This document shows, in pieces, positions 11,328 to 22,769 of a DNA stretch of 64,000 nt. The position numbers were made by a program, and so were the translations under genes. Below the pieces are notes generated by a model. That model had not been told where the DNA came from. It searched no databases and saw only the letters and a list, made by a program, of their open reading frames with translations. The DNA is from Sciurus carolinensis. Its lineage: Eukaryota; Chordata; Mammalia; Rodentia; Sciuridae. The DNA lies in contig NC_062232.1 of NCBI RefSeq assembly GCF_902686445.1, forward strand, positions 77,331,440 through 77,395,439, read 5' to 3'. Each line of letters starts with the position of its first letter. The stretch's first letter is position 1.

Positions 11328-12490
11328 CTCTCCAGCATTTGTCACATTTTTTTGTCTTTTTTACTATGGTCATTCTAACTGGGGTGAGATTGTCATACAG
11401 CAAGACCCACCCAAAGAGCTAAAGCAACCATGAGGTTCTGTGATCACTGGTCCTTGCAACCCCACAGGAAAAATTTCCAAGTAAATTTCAGCACTAGCAG
11501 GCAGAAGTTTATTAGAAAAATAGAATCCAGGCATTGGGGCAGACTGAATACATCACCACAGGGGGAGATCTCTATGGGCCTTATAGAGTTGCGATTTTTT
11601 AAAGCCTGAATTTGAATCCCTCTCCCTCTGAAAGTAGAAAACACAGATGCTGGCCCAAGGAAGTCTCACTTCCTTTGAAATGATAAGGAAGGCTCCTGGT
11701 ACTCAGAAGGGGGTTAAAACCTGTGGAATTCCTGGAAGTAAAAACCTGTTTGAAAACTGCTAAAATTCAGATTTGTCCTAATGTATCCCTTCTGCCTTCT
11801 AAGAGTCTCTTTCTCCCAGAGCTTTTGGAGATGGAACTTTTGAAACAATGAAGTTTTTTCCATGTTCCCCCAAAGCTGGCTTTGAATAAAACCTTCTTTC
11901 CCACCAATTTGACTGAATATATCTGGAGCACAGAGCATTACAGATTAGCTTCCTTCCTCCCTGAGCTGGTATTAGAGCTGCTGGGCAGTATTACAGCTGC
12001 CTGGTAACCATTTGTTTAATTCTGATATGTCTGATTTCTTCCCTATAAGTTATCACCCTTTACTGTCCTTTCCCTACCCACCTCTTCATGACTGATTATC
12101 CTATCTAATAAGATTATATCTCACTGTGGTTTAGATTTGCATTTGCATTTCTCTGATAATTGTTGATTTTGAACACTTTTGCACATACTTGTTGACCATG
12201 TCTACATCTTCTTTTGATGAAAGCCTATTCAGGTCATTTTGACACTTTTTATCAGATTGTCTCAAAATACAACTACCATATGATCCAGTTATCCCACTAC
12301 TGGGTGTAAAGAAATGCAATCAATATACAAAATGAACAAACAAAACCAAAAAATCTTGCACTCCCATGTTTATTGCAGCACTCTTCCCAACAACCAAATT
12401 ATGGAATCAACTAAGATGTTATTTGATGGAAAAATTAACAAAATATGATACACATATGTGTATGTGTGTGTATGCATAAATAAATATATA
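11328..12490 (+). mobile_element. Ancient L1 insertion with 5' inversion, split by an LTR
   Basis: 11328-11390 and 12111-12257 are antisense to the ORF2 region around 'caaaaccacagtgagat'. 12262-12490 is sense and corresponds to the following ORF2 block (ccatatgatccagttatccc, then the 'gcactcccatgtttattgcagc' block). Antisense upstream part on the left, sense downstream part on the right, is the twin-priming pattern of L1. The antisense part is split by the LTR at 11391-12088. Confidence 0.65.
11391..12088 (-). mobile_element. LTR of an endogenous retrovirus (unassigned family)
   Basis: About 700 bp interrupts an ancient L1. On the - strand it begins with TG at 12088 and ends with CA at 11391, with an AATAAA signal (complement tttatt at about 11499-11505) roughly 110 bp before the end, as expected of R-U5. 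12089-12110 could belong to the LTR or be duplicated target; a perfect duplication was not found. No internal retroviral sequence, so a solo LTR if correct. Confidence 0.5.
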
Positions 12491-12500
12491 TATATAATTA
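12453..12500. repeat. TG/TA-rich simple repeat
   Basis: Alternating tgtgtatgtgtgtgtatg followed by atatatatata at the junction of the ancient L1 and the next LTR. Confidence 0.8.
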
Positions 12501-12515
12501 AATAAAGTAAACCAG

Positions 12516-13410
12516 TGTTATGGTTTGGATAGTAAGTGTCCCTCAAAGACTCACGTGTTGAAGTATTACTCCCCAATGCAGCAATGTTCAAATGTGGGAC
12601 TTTTGCAAAGTGATTGGCTCATAAGAACCCTGAGCTCATTAGTGGATTAATTTGTTGACAGCTGCATGGACCCTGGGAGGTGGTAGAGGCTATGGGAGGT
12701 GTTGATGTTATGGTTTGGATGAGTTAGCCTCCAAAAGCTCATGTATTAGACAATGCAAGAAGGTGTAAAGGTGAGAGTCTTAACTTAATCAGTGTATTAA
12801 AATCCATTTGAATGGACTAACTGGATGGTAACCTTAGGCAGGTAGAGTGTGACTAGAGGAATTGGGTCCCTGGGGGAGTGCTTTTGGGGGATATTAGTCC
12901 CTAGTGAGTAGAGCAGTCTCTCTGTGCTTCCTGATAATCATGTCCTGAGCTGCTTTCCCCTTCCATACTCTTCCATCTTGATATTCTGCCTCACTTCACA
13001 CTCTGAGGAATAGAGTTGGCCATCTATGGACTGACACCTCTGAAACAGTGAGCCCCAAATAAACTTTTCATCCTCTAAAATTGTTCTCGTCAGGTCTTTT
13101 GATCACAGTGGCAAAAATATTGACCCAGTTGGAGTGGAAGTAAGTCACTGAGGGCGTGCCATGGAAAGGGATTTCTTGTCCCTGAACACTTATCTCTCTG
13201 TCCCTTTCCTTCCTGGCTGCCGTGAGATGAACAGCTTTCCTCTGCCATGCCCTTCTGCCATAATGTTTCTGCCTCACTGCAAGCCTAAAACCAATGGAAC
13301 CAGCTGACCATGGACTGAAAAATCTGAAACCATGAGCCCAAATACATTTTTCCTCCTCTAAGTTGTTTTTCTCAGGTATTTTTCAGAGCAAGAAAATCCT
13401 AATTAATGCA
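12516..13410 (+). mobile_element. MaLR-type solo LTR (outer), split by a second MaLR LTR
   Basis: Starts tgttatggtttggat and ends ..aattaatgca; left half 12516-12705, right half about 13119-13410. The halves join into a continuous LTR when the inner LTR is removed (ggaggtg..cccagttgg). The flanks accag (12511-12515) and acctg (13411-13415) fit a 5-bp ERVL-type duplication with one mismatch. Confidence 0.8.
12706..13118 (+). mobile_element. MaLR-type LTR (inner), nested
   Basis: Second MaLR LTR, same orientation, starting tgttatggtttggat. It has an AATAAA (about 13057-13062) and a terminal block gtcaggtcttttgatcacag. Its 3' end stops short of the usual 'ctgactaa..ca' ending. Flanks gttga (12701-12705) and attga (13119-13123) may be the duplication. 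Confidence 0.78.
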
Positions 13411-14096
13411 ACCTGATATTTTACAAATCATTATGGCCTATTGGTACCAAAAATCAGATAAGAAAAATCTTAGAAAATACATTTTTAAAAATATCACTCA
13501 TCTCAGTAGAAGGTAAAGACTTTCATAAAATGTCACACTCATTTATAATTTCAAAAAAACCCTGGAAAATCAAGAATATGAATATTTATTTCCTTAACCC
13601 AATTAAAATGTGTCTCCAAATACATAGGAAATATCATATTTAATAATGAAATGCTGAAGACATTTTTTAAAAAATTAAGGAATGAGTCATCTTCTATCAT
13701 AATTTCTAAAGAAATTATAATGTAAGAAAAATAAAACAACATAACAAAGTAAAAATGTTGAAAGAATTCCAATTCCAATAATGGTAAAGTCACTTATATT
13801 AGACAAATTCCCACACACATTACCTTTATAAACTCTGGATGAAATGTAAATACAACCCTTTAAATACATTAATAGGTACCAATAGTAGAGAGATTGGTGG
13901 AGATTTGACTTATGAAAGAAGACTACACTGGGTAAGAACTGATTGATATTGATATAGCCTTTCAAAGGAGTCAACTCCTTAGTTTGATTATGGTGATATG
14001 GCTAGAGCACAGGGAGAAAGCACTATTTATACTAGCTTCAGGAATCACTTTATGGCTTTTGAGGCTGCCAAAGTATCTGGAAAATGAGGTAGTGTG
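13411..14096 (+). mobile_element. Ancient L1 ORF2 fragment, plus unassigned sequence
   Basis: 13480-13720 reads on the + strand like old L1 ORF2 just after the RT palm start (aaaaccctggaaaatcaaga, aatatttatttccttaaccc, aatgaaatgctgaagac). The rest, to 14096, is unassigned AT-rich sequence. The 95- and 80-codon antisense frames here are AT-rich chance frames. Confidence 0.5.
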
Positions 14097-14467
14097 TTAG
14101 TCAGCTTTCTGTACTGTGACAAAATGGCTGTGATAAATCAACTTAAAGGGAGAAAGGTTTATTTTTGGTTCCTGGGTTCATAGATTTCAATCCATGGTCA
14201 CTTGACCCCACTGCTTTAGGCATTTGGTGAAGCAAAACATTATGGAGGGGATGATTTGAGAGCTGCTCAAATCATGGTGGTTTTAAAGCAGAGAGAAAGA
14301 GGGTTGGAGACAAATGTACCCTTCAAGGACACATCCCCAGTTACCTATTTCCTCCTAGGAAGTCTCATCTCCTAAAGTTTCCACTACCTCCCAATAGCAC
14401 CACTTACTGGGGATCAAGCCTTCAACGCAAGAGCCTGTGGGTGATATTTCAGATTCAAACCACAATA
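14097..14467 (-). mobile_element. MaLR-type solo LTR, antisense
   Basis: + strand begins tgttagtcagctttctg and ends ttcaaaccacaata, the exact antisense of the MaLR ends (TGTTGTGGTTTGAA ... AGCTGACTAACA). Internal AATAAA complement at about 14161. No clean duplication found. Confidence 0.82.
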
Positions 14468-16033
14468 GGAAGGAAAATACAGAAAGTGGAGAGCCAACAG
14501 TGTAGACAGCAAAAAATGTGAATTTCTCTTAAATCCTTGGATGATTTCTTAATTAAACATATGTGGAAGAGACTGAAAGCAAACTGATGGAAATCAAAAA
14601 ATCAGAAGACTGAAAGTCTTAATCAGACATTTCAGAAATGACCCAAAGAACACAGTTAGAAGTGTAAGCCCAAGTAATTTACAGAGCAGCTAAAACAAAA
14701 ATAAAAATCCATAATAGCAACATAATAATCTATACAGTGTCTACTGTATGATCCAGTATTAATGCATATGCAATAAACTAAAGAATAAAAACCATAATCA
14801 AGAGAAAATGCATTATTAGAAAACTAAGGGTGGGTGGCACAGAAATCAAAATTAGCAGATGACAGTTTGAAATTACCTATTTTAAATATGTTCAAAAACA
14901 AAAAAAAAGTATTATTAATGAGGGATCAATGGGGTGTTATAAGGGAAATTGAGGCAAAACAGATTTAAATTCTAGAACTGAAAATTACTTTAGAAATATC
15001 TGAAAATTCAAAACAACTTTAAGTGCTTATCACTAAGATTGGAGAATATGGAAAAAAGAGCCAATTACATTAAAGACAGTTCACCAGAAATTATATAATC
15101 TGGAAAAAAAGTAAATAAAAATGAATGAAATATCAGTGATCTTTGGGTACAACTAAAGTAGACTAATACACACATACTTGGATTTTTAAAAGGAAAGATG
15201 AAAAGTAATGGCAGAAAACAAGTTGAAGGTGTAATGTGCTTGAAACTGTTCTTAACAATTTGCTTATAGATGCAAGAATATCAGTAAAATCTAAGTAAAA
15301 TAAGTACAAAGAAAGCCCTATCTAGGCACATCATTGTTAAACTAGTGAAAACCAAAGGTGAAAACAAAAAACAAAAACTTAAACACATTTGAGAAAAAAT
15401 AGCACATTATTTATAGGGGAATAATAATAGGAATTACAATTTAGCTCAGGAAACTTTCAATGCATGTAGACAAAGTGACACTATTTGTTAAGTGATAGAA
15501 AGGAAACCTCCTTAGTCTTAAATTCTCCAGTAAATGTATCCCTTCAAAATGAAGCACAGGGCTTGGTAGAAGCAGCAACAGGTTGACTTTTCTTACTTCC
15601 TGGATGAATGAGCCACTGTGAGTCACCATGTGGTCTATGATTAGGTGGACATAGACTTTGTCAAGAGAAACAACTATAATTATCCCATAAGATCCTGCTA
15701 GGAAGTGGTTCCAAATACAAGCTGGAACAGGTAAGCATTGCTGCGCACTTGCATCCCATGCCCCATCCTTATAGCGTTTTAATGTTGCCCTGAATGTCTA
15801 GCAGTCATCCTCTACATATCACTACTGGCATTACTGGTTCCTGTATATATTTTCCCAGGAAATAGGAGACCCATATCTGGTCAAGAGTTGAAAGTCACCC
15901 ACAGACTTTAACTGGGACTGCAGAAGAATGTCTACTGGAGTGCATGGAGCTTCTATAAATGGTTCTGCTTTTGCCTGTTTGTACTCAGGGAACTATCAAT
16001 GCATCTGATAGTCCCTCTCAGAAGTCCACTTTT
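14468..16033. other. Unassigned AT-rich sequence
   Basis: No frame above about 62 codons. Scattered A-rich stretches look like very old retroelement debris, but I cannot assign a family. 15700-16000 is somewhat more balanced in composition and may be unique sequence. No splice-site-bounded exon recognised. Confidence 0.4.
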
Positions 16034-16336
16034 ATTTTTTTTAATTTTATTTATTTATTTTTATTTATCTTTTAATTTTTTACAGACTGCACTTTGATTC
16101 ATTGTACACAAATGGGGTACATCATTTCGTTTCTATGGTTGCGCACGATGTAGATTCATAGAATTCGTGTAATCATACATGTATATAGGGTAATGATGTC
16201 TGTCTCATTCCACCATTTTTATACCCCTCCCTCTCATTTCCATCTACATAATCTAAAGTTCCCCCATTCTTCTCTCCCTCCCCACCCCCATTATATATCA
16301 TTCTCCACTTATCAGGGAAAACATTCGACCTTTGGT
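16034..16336 (-). mobile_element. L1 3'UTR insertion, short 5'-truncated
   Basis: Antisense L1 3'UTR of the same type as L1-C (cactttgattcattgtacac at 16089, compare 22565). T-rich tail at 16034-16081. Flanks gaagtccactttt (16021-16033) and gaagttcacatttt (16337-16350) form a duplication with about two mismatches. A classical severely truncated insertion. Confidence 0.9.
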
Positions 16337-16350
16337 GAAGTTCACATTTT

Positions 16351-16880
16351 TTAAGAATTCTTTTTTAAGATAATACATATGTCTAAAATAAAGTCTGTAA
16401 GGCATAGGGAGTAAAAAAAGCAAACACCAATCTACCCACTATCTAGCTTGAGAACATGTCCACAACTTAGAAGCATCCAATGTGCCTCTGTCCAATCCCC
16501 TGCCACACTTCCCCAGCAGATTTAATTGTTGTCATAAAATTTGTATCACTTATATGCTTGACTTTATATTTATACTGCCAATGTATGCATCCCTTTGTGA
16601 TGTTTTTTCTCATGTCTTAAAATTTTTTGTACATATATATGAAATAATGCTGTGTGTACTCCATCTGTTGTGATTGTATTTTTACTTAACAAAACTACAT
16701 CTGTGAGATTTATTCATGTGAATTCAGTGAATTGCTATTCCTTTGCATGCCTGCATACTATTCCATTATTTGAATGTATCTTCTATTGATAGTTAAGTGA
16801 GTTATTTCTGTTTTTTATTACTACAAACAAAGCTGCTAGGACCATGGTTGAGTATGTCTCTTTGTTTATTTATGCAAAAA
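16351..16880 (-). mobile_element. Ancient L1 (L1ME-like) 3' end, antisense
   Basis: Diverged antisense sequence of the type 'agaacatgtccacaacttagaagc ... gctattcctttgcatgcctgcatactattcc ... acaaacaaagctgctagg', which I recognise as the old-L1 3' region. Boundaries are approximate and the family call is by memory of the pattern. Confidence 0.5.
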
Positions 16881-16974
16881 ATTATCTCTTGTGGGTATTA
16901 TAGCTTCTGCCTTATTCATGAAGGATATGTTCCAAGATCTCTAGTAAATACCTGAAACAAAATATAGTACTAAA

Positions 16975-17045
16975 TTATATATATAATTATATATGTGAGT
17001 ATATATGTATACACACACACACGCACACACACACACATATATATT
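16975..17045. repeat. (AT)n / (CA)n microsatellite
   Basis: atatataattatatatgtg followed by acacacacacacgcacacac and a short TA stretch. Confidence 0.95.
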
Positions 17046-17085
17046 CCTGAATCTGTGCAACCACCTCTTACTTGCACTAAATGGT

Positions 17086-17262
17086 TTGCTATACTAGGGA
17101 TTGAGCCTAGGGACCCTTTACCAATAAGTTATACCCAAATCTCTCTTTATTTTTCAGACAGGGTCTCACACTAAATTGTCCAGGCTGGTCTTACAGTTGT
17201 GATCCTCCTGCATCAGTCTTCTAAGTACCTTGGGTTACAGGTGTGCACCATGATGCCTGTCC
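17086..17262 (-). mobile_element. B1-dID SINE, antisense, diverged
   Basis: + strand shows an antisense ID-like part (ggattgagcctagggaccct) followed by antisense B1 (cagggtctcacactaaattg, ccaggctggtcttacagttg, gggttacaggtgtgcaccat). The B1 plus ID-derived tail order is typical of squirrel-type rodents. Confidence 0.85.
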
Positions 17263-17424
17263 TTGCTGAAGTCCTTATGTAGGCTTGAAACTTTCTGGTG
17301 TGGTATGTTTTCATCAATCAGAACACTTTTTTTTTTTCGTGTCTTCCATCCACAAAATTAATGCCTTTTCCAACTACATTGAGCACTTATGATACACTCT
17401 TGCTAGAACTTTTGCAATTTGAGG

Positions 17425-18016
17425 TGTTTTATGGTTTGGATGTGAAGTGTCCCCCAAAAGTTCACATGTAAGACAATGAAAGAAGGTTCAGAGGAGAAAC
17501 GATTGGGTTGTGAGAGTCTTAACCCAATCACTGAATTAATCCCTGATGGGGTTGACTGAGTGGTAAGTGAAGTGGTAGGGTATGGCTGGAGGAGGTGGGA
17601 ATTGGGGGTATGGTTTTGTATCTGGCAAGTGGAAACCTCTCTCTCTGCTTTCTGATCACCATGTAAGCCTCTGCCATGATGTTCTGCCTCACCTGTAGAC
17701 CTGAGGAATGGAGTCAGTCATCTATGGATTGAGATTTCTAAAACAGTGAGCCCCCCAAAAAACTCAGGCACTCAGTCACTGAGCCACATCCCCAGTCCTA
17801 TTTTGTATTTTATTTAGAGACCGGGTCTCACTGACTTACTTAGCGCCTAGATGTTGCTGAGGCTGGCTTTGAACTCACAATCCTCCTGCCTCAGCTTCCT
17901 GACCTGCTGGGATTACAGGCGTGCACCACTGTGCCCAGCTCCAAAAAACTGTTTCTAATCGAAAGTTGTTCTTGTCATGTCTTTTGGTCACAACAGCAAA
18001 ATATCTGACTAAAACA
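17425..18016 (+). mobile_element. MaLR-type solo LTR split by a SINE
   Basis: Begins tgttttatggtttggatgtg and ends ctgactaaaaca. Full MaLR layout with the block agaaggttcagaggagaaac near 17480 and the terminal cttgtcatgtcttttggtca. Interrupted by the B1-dID at 17765-17940. I did not find a convincing 5-bp duplication. Confidence 0.85.
17765..17940 (-). mobile_element. B1-dID SINE inside the MaLR LTR
   Basis: Antisense B1-dID (ctgagccacatccccag of the ID-like tail, then gggattacaggcgtgcacca of the B1 5' end). A perfect 10-bp duplication ccaaaaaact lies at 17755-17764 and 17941-17950, so it inserted after the LTR and at its poly-A-signal region. Confidence 0.93.
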
Positions 18017-19281
18017 GGACAGCATGAAATTTCTTAAATGCCTTTCAGAATAGTGTATAACTTAAAAACCATAAAAAATTACAAACTGTGTTTATTATGC
18101 ACAAGGTTCATATTTGATTTCACAATAGCTAAGCTTTATAAGTATCCTAAGGTGACAGTGTATGGTTAAAAGTAGACCTAGTGAATTAACCAACTTGTAA
18201 ATATCTTTTTGTTATAATTGACAGTAAAGATGCATCTTGGACATAGAATTGGTACAACTCTGGGCAGTGTGTATGGGGACTTGTTCTTTAGTCTGGCAGT
18301 AAAGAGGCAGAAGGAAGCACACAGGGAGAGATGGAAGCCACTGATGTGTGTGCATATTGTAGCTGAGAATATGCTTTCTTCCTAATATTTTAGTAGTAGA
18401 AAACTGATAATGAACTCTCTTAGAAATGTCATGCTTGCTGTGCTCTTCATGCTTCATGTCTCCCTCTATCTTTTTTTTGGTGTTATAATATTTACAAATG
18501 GAAAATTCATTCTAATGATACACAAGATCATTGATACTTTAAAGGAGTTTAGTGATCAGAAAATTACAGAACCTGGCTTGGTTTTCCCAATGACAATATT
18601 GAAAGGGAATTCTTTTAATAGTTCTTGAGTGAATTTATATTACAAATTGATACAAATTTTATTTAACAGTCAGATATGGCATCTAAGAGAAATTGCCAAT
18701 ATGTTTACTTAGAGTACATTATAAAGTTATTAAAATACCATTAAACATCAAATACTTCAGAAAATAGCATTTTTCAAAATTATCAATTCAACTTAAATAT
18801 TTAATGTGAAGAGATGTTAAGGATATTGTCAAATTTAGTTAGGGAAGAAAAATCAAGAAATTTCCGTAAATATCTAGGTCCCCTTACATAGTTGGGTAGA
18901 AGGTTCTTTTCTGTGTTGAAGACTGGAAGCACTGACCTTGAACTCTCAGAAAATACTTACTACCTTTATGTGCACACAGCTTCTGCATTGCCTGCCACAT
19001 GGTAACTCTCTAACTATTATGATTGTCCACAATGTTCAAGGCATGCCAGGCATAAGAGAAGTGACAAAGACAATGATCCTCCTGGAACCATGATGGCCCT
19101 GGGCAACTGGTCTTTTACCCAGTTAAGCAAATGGCTCTGGATACATAGGACCTTTCCAATAATGTGCATAAATCAATGATTTTAATCATATACCCTGATC
19201 CAATAGTCGTAAACTTGTTTTTAATCATTTAAACTAGTCATTTCTTCATTAATTATTTGAATCTATCTATAAATTCTATTT
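18017..19281. other. Unassigned sequence
   Basis: No recognisable repeat or exon. Two overlapping opposite frames of 72-81 codons (18212-18457 -, 18410-18628 +) show no family pattern and are likely chance. Confidence 0.4.
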
Positions 19282-19599
19282 TTTACTTGTTCTAATTAGT
19301 TATACATAACAATAGAATGCATTTTGACGTATACATAAATGGAGTATAACTTCTCATTCTTCTGGTTTTACATGATGTAGGATCACACACTGGTCCTGTA
19401 GACATATATAGAGTAATAATGTCCAATTCATTCTACTACCCTTCCTGTCCCCATACCCCCTCCCCTCCCCTCACTCTGCCTAATCCAAAATACCTCTGTT
19501 CTTCCCTAGCACCACCCGCTTCTTGTGAAATAGCATCCACCTATCAGAAAAACCTTGAGTCTTTTGGGATTGGCTTTTTTTGCTCAGCATGATATTCTC

Positions 19600-22522
19600 C
19601 AGTTACATCAATTTACCAGCAAATGCCATAGTTTCATTTTTCTTTAAGGCTGAGTAATATTCCATTGTGTATATATACCACAATTCCTTTATCCAATTAT
19701 CTGTTGAGGGACATGTAGGTTGGTTCCATAGTTTGGCTATTGTGAGTTGAGCTGCTATAAACATTAATATGGCTGCATCACTGCAGTATGCTGATTTGAA
19801 ATCCATTGGGTATAAATAAACCGAGGAGTGGGATAACTGGGTCAAATGGTGGTTCCATTCCAAGATTTCTGAGGAATCTCCATACCGCTTTCCACAGTGA
19901 TTGTACCAATTTGCACTCCCACCAGCAATGTGGGAGTGTATCTTTCTCCCTGCATCCTCACCAACACTTATTATTGATTATATTCTTGATATTTGCTATT
20001 CTGACTGGAGTGAGATGAAATCGTAGGGTAGTTTAGATTTGCATTTCTCTAGTTGCTAGAGATGTTGAACATTTTTTCATATATTTGTTGATGAATTGTA
20101 TTTCTTCTTCTGTGAAGTGTCTGTTCTGTTCCTTGGCCCATTTATTCTTTGTTGGGTTATTTATTTATTTATTTATTTTTACTGTTAGGTTTTTTGAGTT
20201 CTATATCTGAGGTGTATGTGGTAAAGATTTTCTTCCATTCTGTAGGGTCTTTCTTCATGTATTGATTGTTTCCTTTGCTGAGAAGAAGCTTTTCAGTTTG
20301 AATCCATCCCATTTATTGAGTCTCAATTTTATTTATTGTGCTTTTGGAGTCATGTTAAGGAAGCCATTTCCTAAGTTGGCAAGATGAAGATTTGGACCTG
20401 CTTTTTCTTTTATTAGGCACAGAGTCTCTGTTCTAGCACCTAAGTCTTTGATCCACTTTGACTTGAGTTTCATGCAAGGTGTGAGGGGTTTAATTTCTTT
20501 TTCAACATATGGATTTTCAGTTTTTTTAGCACCATGTTTTGAATTGGCTATCTTTTCTCCATTGTATGTTTTTGTCACCTTTGTCCAGCATGAGATAACT
20601 GTATTTATGTGTCTTCTACTCTGCACCATTGGTCTACATGTATGTTTTGTTGTCAATACCATGCTGGTTTTGTTACTATTGCTCTGCAGTATAGTTTAAG
20701 GTCTGGTACTGTGATGCCTCCTGTTTCACTTTTCTTGCTAAGTATTGCTTTGGCTATTCTGGGTCTCTTATTTTTCCAAATAGATTTCATGCTTGCTTTT
20801 CCTATTCTTATGAAGAATGTCACTGGGATTTTAATGGGAATTGCATTGAATCTATATAGCACTTTTGGTAGTATGGCCATTTTGACAATATTAATTCTTC
20901 CTATCCAAGAACATGGGAGATTTTTCCATCTTCTATGATTTTCTTCAATTTCTTTCTTTAGTGTTCTGTAGTTCTCATTGTAGAGATCTTTCACCTCTTT
21001 TGTTAGATTGATTCCCAAGTATTTCTTTTTTGAGGCTATTGTAAATGGGGTAGTTTTCCTAATTTATCTTTCAGTAGATTCTTCACTGATGTATAGGAAT
21101 ATATTTGATTTCTGGGTGTGGATTTTATATCCTGTCACTTTGCTGAATTCAATTAGTAGTTCTAGAAGTTTTCTGGTGCAATTTTTTGGATCTTCTAAAT
21201 GTATAAACATGTCATCTGCAAATAGTGATTAGTTTGAGTTCTTCTTTTCCATTTCATATTCCCCTTTAATTTCTTTCTCCTGCCTATTTGCTCTAGCTAG
21301 AGTTTCAAGGACTGAATTGAATAGAAGTGGTGAGAGAGGGCATCCTTGCCTTGTTTCAGTTTTTAGAGTCAGTTCTTCCAATTTTTCTCTATTTAGAATG
21401 ATGTTTACCATGGGTTTAGAATAGGTAGGTTTCACAATGTTGAGGTATGTTCCTACTATCCCTAGTTTTTCTAGTGTTCTGAACATGAAGGGGTTCTGTA
21501 TTTTGTCACATGCTTTTTCTATATCTATTGAGATGATTATATGATTCTTGTTTTTAAGTCTATTGATGTGATGAATTACATTTGATTTCCTTATATTGAA
21601 ACAACCTTGCATCCCTGGGATGAACCCCACTTGATCATTGTGCACTATCTTTTAAATATGTTTTTGTATGCAATTTTCTAGAATTTTATTGAGAATTTTC
21701 ATATCTATGTTCATTAGGGATATTGGTCTGAAGTTTGCTTTTCTTGTGTCTCTGTCTGGTTTTGGTATCACGGTGATAATAGCCTCATAGGATGAATTGG
21801 GAAGGGTTCCTTATTTTTCTGTTTCATGAAATAATTTGAGAAGTATTGGTGTTAATTCTTCTTTGAAGGTCTTGAGAGCTGAGAATCCATCTGGTCCTGG
21901 ACTTTCCTTGATTGGTAGACTTTGGTTGTTGTCTTCTATTTCATGGCTTGAAATTTATCTGTTTAAATTGTGTATGTCCTTCTGATTCAGATTGGGTAGG
22001 TCATATGTCTCTATGCATTTTTGATGTCTTTGAGACTTTCTATTTTATTGGAGTATAAATTTTCAAAACATTTTCTAGTTGTCTTCTGTATTTCAGTAGT
22101 GTACATCTTGGTATTTCCTTTTTTATTAAGAATTTTAGTAATTTGAGTTTTCTTTCTCTTCATTAGTATGGCTAAGGATTTATCAATTTTATTTATTTTT
22201 TCAAAGAATCAAGTTTGTTTTTTAAATTTTTTATATTGTTTCCTTTGTTTTAATTTCATTAATTTCAGCTCTGATTTAATTATTTTCTGTCTTCTACTGT
22301 TTTGGGTTTGATCTGTTCTTCTTTTTCCAGGGCTTTGATGCAATGTCAGTTCCATTCATTTTTTTTTTCTCTCTCTCTCTTTTTTTTTGGTTTTTTTTTT
22401 TTTTTTTTTTTTTTGGGCTTTCCATTCTTTTAATGAATGAGCTTGATGCAATGAACTTTCCTCTTAGCACTGCCTTCATAGTGTCCCAGAATTTTCCTAT
22501 GTTATGTCAATGTTCTCATTTA
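19600..22522 (-). pseudogene. L1-B ORF2, C-terminal two thirds (first block)
   Basis: Antisense ORF2 remnants: 19603-19863, 20333-20662, 20653-21018 (121 codons) and 21229-21645 (138 codons, RT region with '[10 protein letters not shown]' and '[13 protein letters not shown]'). The catalytic block near 21210-21240 is degraded. A T-rich expansion at 22358-22414 corresponds to an A/GA-rich, lysine/arginine-rich coding tract absent from the equivalent site of L1-C. The N-terminal part continues at 28151-28955. Confidence 0.85.
22358..22414 (-). repeat. Poly-A/GA expansion inside L1-B ORF2
   Basis: On the + strand (T)10(CT)6(T)8GG(T)22-24. L1-C and L1-D have ordinary ORF2 sequence here, so this is a local microsatellite expansion, not an element end. 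Confidence 0.85.
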
Positions 22523-22769
22523 CCTCTAATTAGTTTACTTTCTTTTTTTTTCTATTTTACACACTGCATTTTGATTCATTGTACACAAATGGGGTGCATC
22601 ATTTTGTTTGTAGGTTTGTACATGATGTAGATTCATATCATTCATGTAAACATACATGTACATAGGGTAATGGTGTCTGTCTTATTCCACAATTTTTCAT
22701 AGCCCCCTCCTTCTCATTTCCCTCTATGTTATCTAAAGTTCCTCCATTCTTCTCTCACCACCCACCTCC

